Assembly (NCBI GenBank): GCA_018105865.1
Contig: CM030832.1
Location: forward strand, 18,797,519-18,861,518
Source of the DNA: Metaphire vulgaris
Taxonomy: Eukaryota; Annelida; Clitellata; Crassiclitellata; Megascolecidae
Direction: 5' to 3'
Length of the DNA stretch: 64,000 nucleotides
The position numbers and the translations under genes are program-made. The notes under the pieces are model-generated. The model ran no database searches, was not told the origin of the DNA, and saw only the letters and a program-made list of their open reading frames with translations. Of the stretch, positions 20,059 to 30,790 are shown in pieces; positions within the stretch are counted from its first letter, which is position 1, and each line of letters starts with the position of its first letter.

Positions 20059-23000
20059 GAGGGTTAAGAGGACTAAGGTTGGGCAGTGACGCAGACTAGT
20101 CGCTTGAGATTTTGTTCTCTTCAGTTTGTTTATTAACTCGACAAATTTGAATGTTGCTCTTGCGAATTGTTAAAATTTTTACTCTTAATTTTTAGGCTGT
20201 TTCCTGCAGTTTATGTCGGTATATTTTTCTTTAACCAGTTTTATTTAACTTTGCTGGAATTTATAGACTCAGAATCAACATGACCTATTATCGCTCATTT
20301 CATTACCGTTACTATTTGTAATTGAATTGAATTTAGGCCTTCTCTTAGTTTTTACAAATTAAATTTTTACTCCACAGTCCACACTAATATTGGCTGCACT
20401 TTTGACCTCGTGCTGAGCTTGTGAGCCGCTGCATGAGCTGAAAGATAATTTGACTTTTCTTCACAACTTTATTTTACTCGTTAATCTCAGCCTGACATCA
20501 TGACATTATTTCCTCTCTATTTGTTTATTCTAACTGTTCATTTCTTTTCCCCGAAGCTTGATATACGAAAACCGATCAATCATTGGACCTACCGCACTGC
20601 CGTTGATCAATACTCACATTTAAACAAAATTCCTATCTTCTTTTCCTTAACCCTCCGTTGTTCACATCTTCGTCTTTGTCTTCGCCGTTCGCATTTCCGT
20701 CTCACCCGACGCACAGATATCATTATCATCCTTCTTGCTCTTTCAGGCGATATCCACCCAAATCCCGGACCATCCCAATCACACATGACACTATGCACTC
20801 TCAACATCAGATCCCTCACTAATCCTCAACACACACATTCACTACACGAACTTGCTAACACAAAATTAGACTCCTTCTTTCCAATACACATGCTTTACTC
20901 CTCAGCCATAGACATAGTTGCACTAACTGAAACCTGGGTATCTCCGTCTACAACTTCGTGCCAGTTGATCGAGGCAACCCCACCTGGCTTTTCCCTCTTG
21001 AGCTTTCCCCGTTTGAAAAAATTTACCAACTGCTCTTCTAATCTTGGTGGAGGCACTGCTTTTCTCATTCGTGATCATATACAAATTAGCAACTCCTCTT
21101 CAATGAATTTCTCTTCATTTGAATGCTCATTAGTCACCCTCAATCTTCCTCTCTCAAAACTAACTATTTTTAACATTTATCGTCCCCCATTATCATCAAA
21201 ATACTCAGCCTCATTTGTGACATTCCTTGACGAATTTACCTCTTTTTTTGGGCTCTGCAGCTACAACTCCACATGAATTCTTAATTACTGGCGACTTTAA
21301 TTTACACGTGGACAAGAGTGATGATCCTAACTCTACCCAATTCATGCAGCTGCTCACACAGACAAACCTCACACAACACATATCTCTTCCAACTCACACT
21401 TTTGGACACACTTTAGATCTACTTATCACGTCATCTTCTTCATCATTATCTCCAATCTCAGCAATCAGTCAAGTCTCTCCATGTGATCATTTTCCCATCT
21501 TCACCATTTTAAGTATCTGCTCACCAACTCCTCCACCTCGTGGCACTTACTCATTCCGCCGCCTCAACAAAATTGACATTGCCTTGTTCTGTGATAACAT
21601 TAAGTCATCTGACCTAATTACTAACACCCCTACTACCCTGTCATCACTGATCGATAAATACAATTCTGTGCTTTCTGGTCTTCTCAATAAACATGCTCCT
21701 ATCATCACTAGACCTTTTTCATCTCATAACAGCAAACCCTGGTATAACTCTTTCATTCATGCTTTCAAGTCATTTCGCAGACGTCTTGAGCGAACCTACC
21801 ATAAAACACATTCTCCATCTGACCTTTTAAATCTTCGTTCCACCACCAACCGCTATCATAATCTCCTTACATCTGCCAAAAAGAAGTAATATTCTAACAT
21901 CATTTCAACAAATAGCTCAAATCCACGTAAGCTCTGGAAAACTGTAAATGATCTTTTCCATCGCAAAGACTCAAAACCTCTCCCTCAATCCATTTCCCTG
22001 TCAGAACTTGCTGAATCTTTTGCTAAGTTCTTCTCTGTAAAAATCTCCAAGATTCGCAGTGTCCTCAAGTCTTTCACTATTACTCAAACCACCTCTCCTC
22101 ATTATCCTCCTCCCTCACAACCTCCATGCAATTTATCCAGCTTCACTCATACAACTGAAGAAGAGGTATCCAAACTTCTACTATCCTTGCCAAACAAACA
22201 ATGTGACCTAGATCCCATACCTACCTCTTTACTCAAACAGTGTGCCACCGTGCTTACGCCTATTATAAACTAGAATCATCAACCTCTCTCTTATCTCAGG
22301 CACTTTCCCATCCGCATTCAAAAACTCTTTTGTCACTCCTCTCCTAAAAAAGCCTGGTCTTGACAGAGAAGATCTCAATAACTATCGCCCCATCTCAAAT
22401 CTTTCTCTTCTAACAAAACTTACTGAAAAAATTGTGCTTTCCAGACTGAATGAACACCTTTCAAGTAACTCACTATATAATGCTCATCAATCTGCCTACA
22501 CTAAACATCACTCAACTGAAACTGTCCTCGCCTACATTTACGACAGACTCTTAACTGCAATTGGTCTCCGACAAGTTACTGGCCTTTGTCTCCTTGATCT
22601 CTCTGCAGCATTTGATACCATAGATCACAAAATTCTGCTCGAGCGACTCTCTCTCTGGTTTGGCATATCTGAAAAAGCTCATAACTGGTTTGCATCTTAT
22701 CTCAAATCTCGGTCTTTTCAAGTGTCCTGTCTTGGCCAAATTTCTCTTTCTCATATTATAGATTATGGAGTACCTCAAGGATCTGTTCTCGGGCCTGTAC
22801 TGTTCAGCCTTTACACCACACCACTTTCATCTCTAATTAATTCCCTCAAATTAAATCACCAACTCTATGCCGATGACACTCAGCTATTCCTGTCCTTCTC
22901 ACCTCTTTCATTCAATGCTTCTATCATTGAGCTTGAATCTGCATTCTCGTCAATCTCTGCATGGATGTCATCTAATCTCCTCGCTCTCAACCCATCTAAG

Positions 23001-23934
23001 ACAGAGTTTCTTTTAATCGGACTACCCCAACAACTCAAAAAAATTGACAATCCTAAACTAGTTTTGGCTCCTGACACCACAATAATCCCCGTTCCAACTG
23101 CTAGAAATCTCGGATTCAAATTTGACTCTTTTCTAAACTTCGAATCACAAATCTCCCAACTTTCAAAAGCCTGCTTTATTCATATTCGTGACCTTCGTCG
23201 CCTACGTCCTTGTCTTGATATTAAGACTGCGTCCACAATCGCCACCTCTATAGTCCACTCCAAATTAGATTACTGTAACTCCCTCTACTATAACCTTCCC
23301 AAAGCCTCCATCAACAAATTGCAATCAATACAAAATGCTTTAGCTCGTGCTGTTACTATGTCACCTGAATTCTCCCATATTTCACCCATACTAAAATCAT
23401 TACATTGGCTTAAAATAACTGAACGTATCCAATATAAGATAATAACACTTACACATAGCTCACTTCAGTCATCAAAACCTGTCTACCTTAGATCACTATT
23501 AACCCCTCAGCCTCCTCGACCCACACGTTCGTCATCTCATCTCACTCTGTCACGCCCGCTAAATCAGTCATCCCTGAAAATTTGCAACCGTGCCTTCTCA
23601 TACGCCTCACCTGAACTCTGGAACTCGATCCCAGCTTCCCTTCGCACACTTGGACACTTTCAAACAATAAAATCTGATTGCCCGTTTCCTATAATTCCTG
23701 CACTATCTCCTCAAGTCTTCAGGTCTAAGCTTAAATCCTTCCTGTTTCTTAAATCATTTCCACCATAGCTGTAACAACCTAGCCTCACTGCCCTTCGGAT
23801 ATTGACTATTGCCTGGCTGATCTCACACCTTTCCTATAGCTATTTTAAGAGAGGCTGAGCGCCTAAGAATAAGCAGCTACTGTTGTGCTGTTTTCCAAGG
23901 CGCTATAGAAATCCACGAGATTTTACTTTACTTT
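20059..23934 (+). mobile_element. L2-like LINE copy 2, near-complete, inserted in the gypsy 5' LTR
   Basis: About 3.88 kb on the plus strand. The copy-1-like 5' end (GGGCAGTGACGCAG) starts near 20080. It is preceded by about 20 bp (gagggttaagagg...) absent from copy 1, perhaps untemplated or a template jump. The 3' end is GGCGCTATAGAAATCC plus a TTTAC tail. The LTR sequence ttaatt appears on both sides (20053-20058 and about 23937-23943), giving a target duplication of up to 6 bp; its edge is blurred by the T-rich tail. Because the LTR it interrupts is itself young, this is among the most recent events in the window. Confidence 0.92.
20500..23768 (+). pseudogene. APE endonuclease-reverse transcriptase of L2 copy 2, three point lesions
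   Basis: The start chosen is ATG 20500 after a UTR of about 440 bp. Blocks in order: a hydrophobic/basic leader ending LALSGDIHPNPGP (residues 80-91); endonuclease with LNIRSLTNPQ, ALTETWVSPS, NIYRPPLSSK, ITGDFNLHVDKSDD, HTLDLLITSSS and CDHFPIF; linker (RRLERTYHKTHS...); RT with [54 protein letters not shown] and [12 protein letters not shown] (catalytic Asps intact); C-terminal [23 protein letters not shown] and a final [10 protein letters not shown]. Lesions: a seven-T run (about 21242-21248) where six are needed; TAC to TAA at about 21887; one extra A near 22270. From 22434 to 23768 the ORF is open. Confidence 0.92.
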
Positions 23935-24102
23935 ACTTTTAATTATTAATGTTCGTATCCAGGACGCAACTGAGAGTGAGAGTCTTCGACTGTGTGAGAG
24001 CGACTGACGCTGAAACTAACTACTCTATAGAATATATAATGTAAGACTATAGCAGCTACGCTATTGGCTGAGGCGTGGCTTGTAAGTGTCCAATCACGCC
24101 AC
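23935..24102 (-). repeat. Gypsy 5' LTR, remaining piece
   Basis: Matches the rest of the 15293-15516 LTR base for base as read, up to CGCCAC. The expected terminal A is C, at the junction with the inverted-repeat sequence that starts at 24103. Confidence 0.92.
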
Positions 24103-24766
24103 CAGAGGCGTAGATCTGTGTAAAAAGGTGGGTGGGTCCAAATGAAAATTTTAAATTGTGCTGTCCAAAACAATGTTTATTGAAACAAGGACAGTGCTCA
24201 GTGGTAACAATTCAATACATTATTATAATTATCATATTAAACCAGCAAACCATTAACATCAAGTCATGCATTGTCAAATGTCAATGATGAACCGATACAT
24301 GAATGGTACCAGAACATTGAACAGCTATCAATAGATCAAGTTCCAGTCATGTTCCATCTCTGGTTACTTCCTGCAGAGATTGACAACAAGTCTAAAAACA
24401 AATAGCGTACATGCAGTGGCTTTGAAACTACAAACACAATAGTAAGTCACAATGAAGCTCCAGAGTTCCAGATGCCAGAATGTTCCTGAAAATGTTCTTG
24501 CATCCCGACAAAATTATGAATCCAAAATTATGCGTGATCTGAATGTGGCAAAACCAAGTTGAGCCTCTCCTGTGTCATCGTAAAAACGTTTATCCATAGA
24601 GCTTTATTATTGTTGTCTTTCTGAGTTACATTTGCAGCTGTTCTTTGCTTTACATAATTGTCTCGCGAATAATAATAAACAATTCATCTCAAAAGTGGGT
24701 GGGTCCATTTTGGCCGGACCCAATAAAAATTCCGGACCCAGAAAAACACATGATTTACGCCCCATG
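24103..24766. mobile_element. Inverted-repeat element abutting the gypsy LTR
   Basis: Left CAGAGGCGTAGATCTGTG and right CACATGATTTACGCCCCATG are imperfect inverted repeats. A second inner pair, gggtgggtcc near 24128 and ggacccag near 24735, supports a MITE of about 660 bp. There is no matching octamer on the two sides, and the element starts at the very base where the LTR should end. No coding capacity. Confidence 0.5.
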
Positions 24767-26069
24767 CAGTAGTGAAATGACAGTCCTTTTATGCAACCCT
24801 ATAAATATTACATAACTAATTGCCTGTGATGCCAATTGAACAACTATGTCTATGTTTATGTCGTAATTGAAGCCAGAGGATGCCCATGCATCCCCAAAAA
24901 TTAAAAAAATTATGGTGTCTACAAAACTTCAAAAATTTCGTTTATTATTGTTGCGTTTGCATTTGCTTTAAGTTTTTCCACAATCCATTCCATACATGAT
25001 ACATGCATTGGAAATGTCTTTTATGATATCTATGCTTATCCAATCTGTCTATGTTTATGTCTACAGTCTATGCCATTTATGTTTACGTGGGCGGTGGAAT
25101 AACTTATTTTACAATTTTCGTTCAATTACCCCGGCCACAGGAGTGGGCATTCCCTAACAAAATTGTTGCGCGACGCTACTGCATACGCGGCACAATTTAA
25201 TTGTGATATGCGGAAACCAACGAGACCATATGCATAAATAACAAGTCTTACTTGTCATGTGCGCTGCGGGAGTGGTTGCCATGACGAGTCTGACTCGTCA
25301 CTAGCAGCAAAAGGGTTAATTGAATGATTAAGCTTTATGAGATTGATTAATCTGTTGACTTGATGATGTCAAGATTTTAATAGGCCTACCTACTGTCATT
25401 TTCTATCTATATAAACATACTTTACTTACAGATACCTATAAATAAACGAGAACTAGATTCTCATTTGGCATCTGCTTCTTTCCAACGTTATAATGATTAT
25501 AATGATCATAATGAATTATAATGATTTAAATTTCTATCAATCACTTATTCTTAATTTATCATTGGATTAATTCTCTTTACTCTATTCCTCTGTGCTCTAA
25601 CGCAGGGTTTCCCAAACCTTTTGAAACTGCGACCACTTCAGCGGTTTTGTAACATGCGCGACCCTTTGCGATTTCTTTGTTAACTTGTTATTTATACCAT
25701 ACATAGAACGACAGAAAAGTGACAAAGACATGATTCACCTAAAATTAGAAAAATGGTACTTTTCAACTCATTTATCATAGGCCTACTGTCATTACTGTAC
25801 AGCATATTGTCAGTTCAGATTGTTTACTAGCGATAGGGCTTACCGGAGGCTACCGATACTCACTCACTGTATGTTTCTAATTTTGACATAAAAATGCCTC
25901 AGCATGAAGAATTAATGATAAATTTATGATTATTAATGCAATAAAAAGTTGAATCACAATAGATTGTGCATGTATTGCAAATTATACCGATGCGATTGAT
26001 CCAAAATTTCTCTAGTCTGGCTGACCAGACCTGGCCCTGACAAAAAATTTCAGGCCCTGCCACAGGCCC
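24767..26069. other. No gene; possible piggyBac-like and hAT-like element ends
   Basis: Near 25255-25316 there is a palindromic stretch (TGACGAGT, ctg, ACTCGTCA) followed by agcagcaaaagGGTTAA. This looks like a piggyBac-type right end with a subterminal hairpin; no left end was found. At 25613, CAGGGTTTCCCAAACC looks like a hAT-type left end without a partner. The rest is unassigned. Confidence 0.35.
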
Positions 26070-26234
26070 TGCCTCAGTTCATAACCTGGTGCCAACACTG
26101 AGTCAATGGAGAAGTATTGTATGATCTATTGTATCAAAAGCCACAGAAAGTCTAGTAAAATAAGTGCATTTACCTTGCCATTATCCATAGCAGACAAAAT
26201 ATAATCATGAACAGCCAGGAGAACAGTTTCATTT
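26070..26234 (-). pseudogene. LINE B reverse-transcriptase palm fragment
   Basis: The minus-strand reading TETVLLAVHDYILSAMDNGK, VNALILLDF, then (one base shift) VAFDTIDHTILLH is the 'HSTETALL....[19 protein letters not shown]' segment of L2-type RT, with the first palm aspartate. Homology fades at about 26070. Confidence 0.78.
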
Positions 26235-27148
26235 AGGGTTGCCAGATTTCCAAAGTCAAAATACGGGAGATTGTTACCGCGATCAATGCGCCCACTCCAC
26301 GGTCCAGTTCATTGTGAATTATTATGGCTAGAGCTATGCTACACAACAGTACTATAGAGCAGCGGCGTAGCCAGGATTTAAGGAAGAGGGGTTTTTGGTT
26401 TTGGTCATTGTCAACTGTGAAAAACTGTGAAAAAATCTTGACAAGCAAAAAAGTTCGTCCGCTCACACTGACACCTTGTTTTCCTCTTTCTTCGTTAGTG
26501 TTGGCAAGCAAAAAAGGTCAACGCCTTAATTAACTACATTATTTCTTCAATTTCTTGAATTCGTACTGTTGTTAAGAAATTTTTTACTCCGGCAACCCCA
26601 CGGGGGTTGATCCACAAATCCGCAATCCAAGAATAAAATGCGTGAAACAATGAAAAAATCTTTTTGTGACAGCCAAGAGGGTTTAACCCCCAAACTCCCT
26701 ACCCTCGGCTGTGTCACTGCTATAGAGCATAGACTAGGAAAATTCAGTGTACAACACTGTTCAATGCACTGCATCATCTGTATGTAGTGAATTAATATTA
26801 CAAACAAGTTATAGGCTAATAATATTATTATCATAGACCTCCCAACGAGTCCTAAGTTGCCATTCCTGCCGTTAAAGTAAGTAAGAAGCAGAGGGGCATT
26901 GCTGCCTGCCTCAGAGCCTCTATTATCTTGTTTGATATTGTACTAAACTGTACTAATGACTTTTATTTTACATTTTATCATGCCAAAAAATGTAGTATTG
27001 TTTCGATTTTAAACTGCGTCTCAATGAAGTCTATCAACCTAGCCAAATACGGGAGATTTAGTCTTCTGTGTGGCATCCGTCTGGGAGGCGGGAGACTGGG
27101 GCTGAAATACGGGAGCCTCCCGTAAAATACGGGAGATCTGGCAACCCT
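26235..27148. mobile_element. MULE-like inverted-repeat element with about 10-bp target duplication
   Basis: Left AGGGTTGCCAGATTTCC, right GGAGATCTGGCAACCCT. Flanking decamers agtttcattt (26225-26234) and agtttcagtt (27149-27158) match at 9 of 10. A duplication of 9-10 bp is typical of Mutator-like elements (family knowledge). Internal copies of ATACGGGAG near both ends form a second inverted set. It contains a hAT MITE at 26360-26719. Without that MITE it is about 550 bp and noncoding. Confidence 0.75.
26360..26719. mobile_element. hAT MITE with exact 8-bp target duplication
   Basis: ctatagag occurs at 26352-26359 and 26720-26727. The termini CAGCGGCGTAGCCAGG and (complement of the right end) CAGTGACACAGCCGAGG are similar. 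It sits inside the MULE-like element, which sits inside LINE B: three levels of nesting. Confidence 0.85.
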
Positions 27149-27617
27149 AGTTTCAGTTAAATGAAATTTTCAATATGCAGATTGCTTAGGCAATAAAAGA
27201 TTATGCCATGAAAGAGGTACACTTATTTGACTAAACACAAAGCGTTCAACAAGTTATATATATATAAATTTTCAATTTGAGATAGGCCTATAGCTAGAAA
27301 AATCATTTGGATCGAGTGTTGGTTTTTTCAGTAATGAGTGGACAAGAGCACTAGCATAGGCTAATGGGAAAGTACCTGACGACAAAGGTAGGTTAACCAA
27401 ATGGGTAATTACTGGCCCAAGCACAGCAAAACACTGCTTAAACATATGAGTTGGAATAACATCCAGCAGACACTGTTTATTCAGCAAAGAGAAAATAATT
27501 TGGTGTATTTCAGGCAGATTTGTGGGTGGAATGCTGTGAATATTGGGGGAGGAATTTTCGGCTGGGAGCAGTTGCCTTCAGTAGGATATGTTGGAAATTT
27601 TAGCCTAATGCTAGATA
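27149..27617 (-). pseudogene. LINE B start of reverse transcriptase
   Basis: Minus strand: KPSAC-rich linker residues, then LLNKQCLLDVIPTHMFKQCF and SSGTFPLAYASALVHSLLKK, then SSYRPISN (27272), a short TA-rich interruption, and ERFVFSQISVPLSWHN with NLLLPKQSAY and HLTET running into the next fragment. These are the canonical opening blocks of L2-type RT. A stop occurs after PISN and another after QSAY. Confidence 0.78.
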
Positions 27618-28436
27618 CAGTAAAACCTCTTTAGCTCACCCCTCTTTAGCTCGCCAAACTCTCCTTTCGCCATGGATAGAACAAGAACGGATTTCTACCC
27701 ATGTAATCTACAGTAATTCTTTAAGTCCCATACTCACTGCTCGCCCTCACCACAACTTTCAGAAATCCATGCCTATGCATTTTTACCTCTTTAGCTCGCC
27801 ACCGCGACTTTGGTTACCCGTTTAGGCTAAGCTCTTGAACTACTGTTTACACAATTAATGACCTCTGATGAATATGTCAGTATTGATAATCAGCTAATGA
27901 CTCATGAAGAGATTGTGATATAGGTCTGCACTGAGCAAGAATCTGCCCCGCGATAGTCACCCCACTCCCGCCAACCCCGCCCCGCCTCTGTGGCTTTTTC
28001 ATCCACCCCCGCCCGTCCCGGTGACTGCAGACAAAGGATTGGTTTACAGAACTTTCACCTGTATACCGGTACACTGCTTTATTGCAGCAGCAGCATGTAC
28101 TCTGGCCTGCATGTAAGCATTACTAAACAGATGCAGCCAACTAGCTTAGAGACATTCCTTTTACATGCTTACAGCTACTTATAGCAGTTTGGCCAACTAT
28201 ATGTGAAATGAAATGCAGCAACTTGCCATTTGTTCATGAGCTAACCCTGTTCCCACGGGTACCTGGTGGAGTTAGTCCTTTCACCTGTGGAGTGCCCGGA
28301 ATTCTCATCCCTGCCCCAAGTGGGGGGGGGGCTAGCCTAGTCTCGGTAGTGAGTATTGTATTCGTTAAGCCGCCAATTCGCCTCTCACCAAAGTTTGACG
28401 TCGGATGAATGGTGGCGAGCTAAAGAGGCTTTACTG
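27618..28436. mobile_element. pogo/mariner-like nonautonomous element flanked by TA
   Basis: Termini CAGTAAAACCTCTTTAG and CTAAAGAGGCTTTACTG are inverted repeats with one mismatch over 20 bp. TA flanks both sides (27616-27617, 28437-28438), as for pogo/Tc1/mariner insertions. Removing the element and one TA restores LINE B codons exactly (...FSDKISSIRLKFP...). CTCTTTAGCTCGCC recurs internally (about 27645, 27786). No transposase is recognised. Confidence 0.85.
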
Positions 28437-28622
28437 TATTTTATCTGAGAAAATTGTAGAGATGTCGAGGTGAATTTGACTGAGGTAGTGTACCGTACTT
28501 TTTCTGTCTCGATGCAAAAGTTTATTTAAGGAATTCCATAAAGTTTTTGGAAAATTTAGATTTTCATTTATAAGATTGGAAAGAAACTGGGTTTTGGAAT
28601 TATTTACTAGTTTACGAACATA
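28437..28622 (-). pseudogene. LINE B linker fragment
   Basis: The minus-strand reading VRKLVNNSKTQFLSNLINEN, then KTLWNSLNKLLHR and FSDKI, is the region between endonuclease and RT of L2-type elements ('..K.LW..LN.LL.R'). It starts right at the CR1 3' end, and the CR1 target duplicate aacata occupies 28617-28622. Confidence 0.78.
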
Positions 28623-28696
28623 TATATATATAACAAGGTTTAAAGTGGTTCAGTAGGGACTGCCCTGTGTGAGAACCACTGTTGCTCCCGTCCAAT

Positions 28697-30790
28697 CTAA
28701 TATCCTAAACTACTGAGGTTTATTTTGAACTCGTTTACAGTTGCAGCCGTTACTATCCCCTCATCCAGTTCATTCCATCTGTCCACCACTCTTGCACTAA
28801 AAAAATGCTGTTTATGTCTCCCAAACCGTTTCTTGAACAGTTTCATGCTGTGTCCTCTGGTTCGATCATACTGCTTCATTGTAAAAAATCTTTCCTTTGG
28901 CATTTCCACTTTGTTTGTTAGTATTTTGTATGTCTCGATCAAATCCCCTCTCTCTCTTCTTTTTTCCAGGGTTGTCAATCCACAGTGATTTAGCCTTTCC
29001 TCATAGGTTAGTTTGTGATATCCCTTGATCATCTTTGTTGCTCTGTGTTGCACTCTTTCTAAGGTCTCTATGTCTTTCTTCAGGAATGGACACCATGCTT
29101 GAACACAATACTCTAAATGTGGACGTACCAATGTCTTGTAAAGTCTTATTATTACATCCTTCTCTCTGCTCACTATCGTTCTTTTGATCATACCTAGAAT
29201 TTTGTTGGCCTTATTAGCTGCCTCTGCACATTGCCTAGATGGCTTTAAGCTGTTATGCATGATGACCCCTAGATCTTTCTCCTCGTTTGTTACTTTTAGT
29301 CCCTTCCCACATAACTTAAACTCATGATCTGTTCCCTTCTTCCCAATGTGCATCACCGAGCATTTATCTGTATTAAAAGCATTTGCCAATCTGCCGACCA
29401 CTGGGATAGTCTATTAAGGTCTTGTTGTAAAATTTTTGCTTCTGCTTCACTGTCACTCTGTCCACACAGTTTTGTGTCATCAGCGAATTTTGAAATTTTT
29501 GACATTATATCATCATCGATGTCGTTGATGTATATTAAAAACAATAGAGGTCCCAACACTGAACCTTGTGGCACCCCACTTATGACCTCAGCCCAATCTG
29601 AATACTTGCCTCTTATACCTACCTTCTGTCTTCTGCTCTGAAGCCAGTTTTTTATCCATCCAAGAACTTTACCTCTAATTCCACTGGCCTGAAGCTTGAC
29701 TGCCAGTCTTGAATGAGGTACTTTATCGAATGCTTTTGCAAAGTCCAGGTATACTACATCAACTGCCTTTCCCTCATCTAGCTTGTCGTGAATCTCCTCC
29801 AAAAAGTCCAGTATGTTTGTTAAGCAAGATCTTTCCTTAATAAACCCATGCTGGCTATCCTTTACAATCTTGTGTCTCATAAGATGGTCCAATATATTTG
29901 CTTTCATTATTTTCTCCAGAACTTTACACACTATACAGGTCAGACTCACAGGCCTATAATTTTCTGGCTCCCCACGGTTACCCTTTTTGAATATAGGAGT
30001 GACTACTGCATCCCTCCAGTCTCTAGGGACTATTCCCGATTTAAGTGACATATTGAATATTGTGGCTATTACCTCACTAACCTCATGTCTTACCTCATAC
30101 AGAAATTTTGGGTGTATATTGTCTATTCCAGGGCTTTTGTCAGTTTTCATTTGGCTCAGAATTTCCAGGACACACTCTTTACTGCAATTTATGTCTGATA
30201 ATGCTTCCTCCTCTTTTCCACAAAATAAATTAATGGGCTTTGGTATGTTGGTTGTATTTTCCTTTGTGAACACTGATCCAAAGTAATCGTTCAGAATTGT
30301 TGCTGTTTCCATGTCATCCGTCACTGTTTCTCCAGAATCAGCTACTAATGGTCCCACTTTTTCTTTTCGCTTCATCTTACTTCTTGCATATCCATAAAAA
30401 CTCTTACTGTTCCGTTTGATGTCTTTTGCTAATTTGTTTTCATACTCTGCAATAGCCGCTTTGTTTGTAGCTGTTGATTTGTTCCTCTTTTGCACATAAC
30501 TGGACTGTAACTGTTTTAATCTCGCCTGTTCCAAACCTTCATTGCTTTGCATTTTTAGTTGGTGCCTTCTCAATTTCTTCCACGCTTTGTTTTTGGCCCT
30601 TCTCTTCTTCTGTACCTCTCTCGTAACCCATGGAAGTTTTTTTGTTAAGTGTCCGCTGTTTTGGTATTGTTGAATCCATAACCCTTGACATGCAATTTTT
30701 AAATATTTCCCAGCTTTCTTCTGCATTTTTATCCTTTATCATGCTTCCTATGTCCAAATCTTGATCATCTTCCTAGCCAGATCGTAGTTT
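28697..30790 (-). pseudogene. CR1 ORF2: linker, reverse transcriptase and C-terminal domain
   Basis: Minus strand. Linker (EESWEIFKNC...), [80 protein letters not shown] and SKFADDTKLCG (both catalytic Asps present), then KCSVMHIGKK, IKRTIVSREKDVIIRLYKT, RPHLEYCVQAWCPF and FFSARVVDRWNELDEG, with the stop at 28697. Single-base indels break the frame at about 30775, at an A7 run near 30640 and at a short T run near 29385. Otherwise the domain is complete. Confidence 0.92.

Larger units (their letters stand above)
15293..24102 (-). mobile_element. Ty3/gypsy LTR retrotransposon, with a LINE inside its 5' LTR
   Basis: A complete-ended LTR element on the minus strand: 3' LTR 15293-15516, polypurine tract, integrase, RNase H, RT, protease, gag, primer-binding site, and a 5' LTR split as 19994-20058 and 23935-24102. 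Excluding the LINE insertion it is about 4.9 kb. The LTRs start TGTGGCG and end CGCCACA, an inverted 7-mer. As read by eye the two LTRs are identical except for the final base (A versus C). This means a very recent insertion. I find no 4-6 bp target duplication at the outer edges. Coding capacity is nearly intact, with defects in the integrase region and a long homopolymer in gag. Confidence 0.93.

Noticed and set aside
20059..20080. 5' inverted segment (twin priming) in L2 copy 2
   Set aside because: The phrase gagggttaagag also occurs in reverse inside the element, but only about 10-12 bp match, too short to claim.
15286..24110. Standard 4-6 bp target duplication for the gypsy element
   Set aside because: Bases beside the two LTRs (tagt, and agag or caga) do not match; reported as absent rather than forced.
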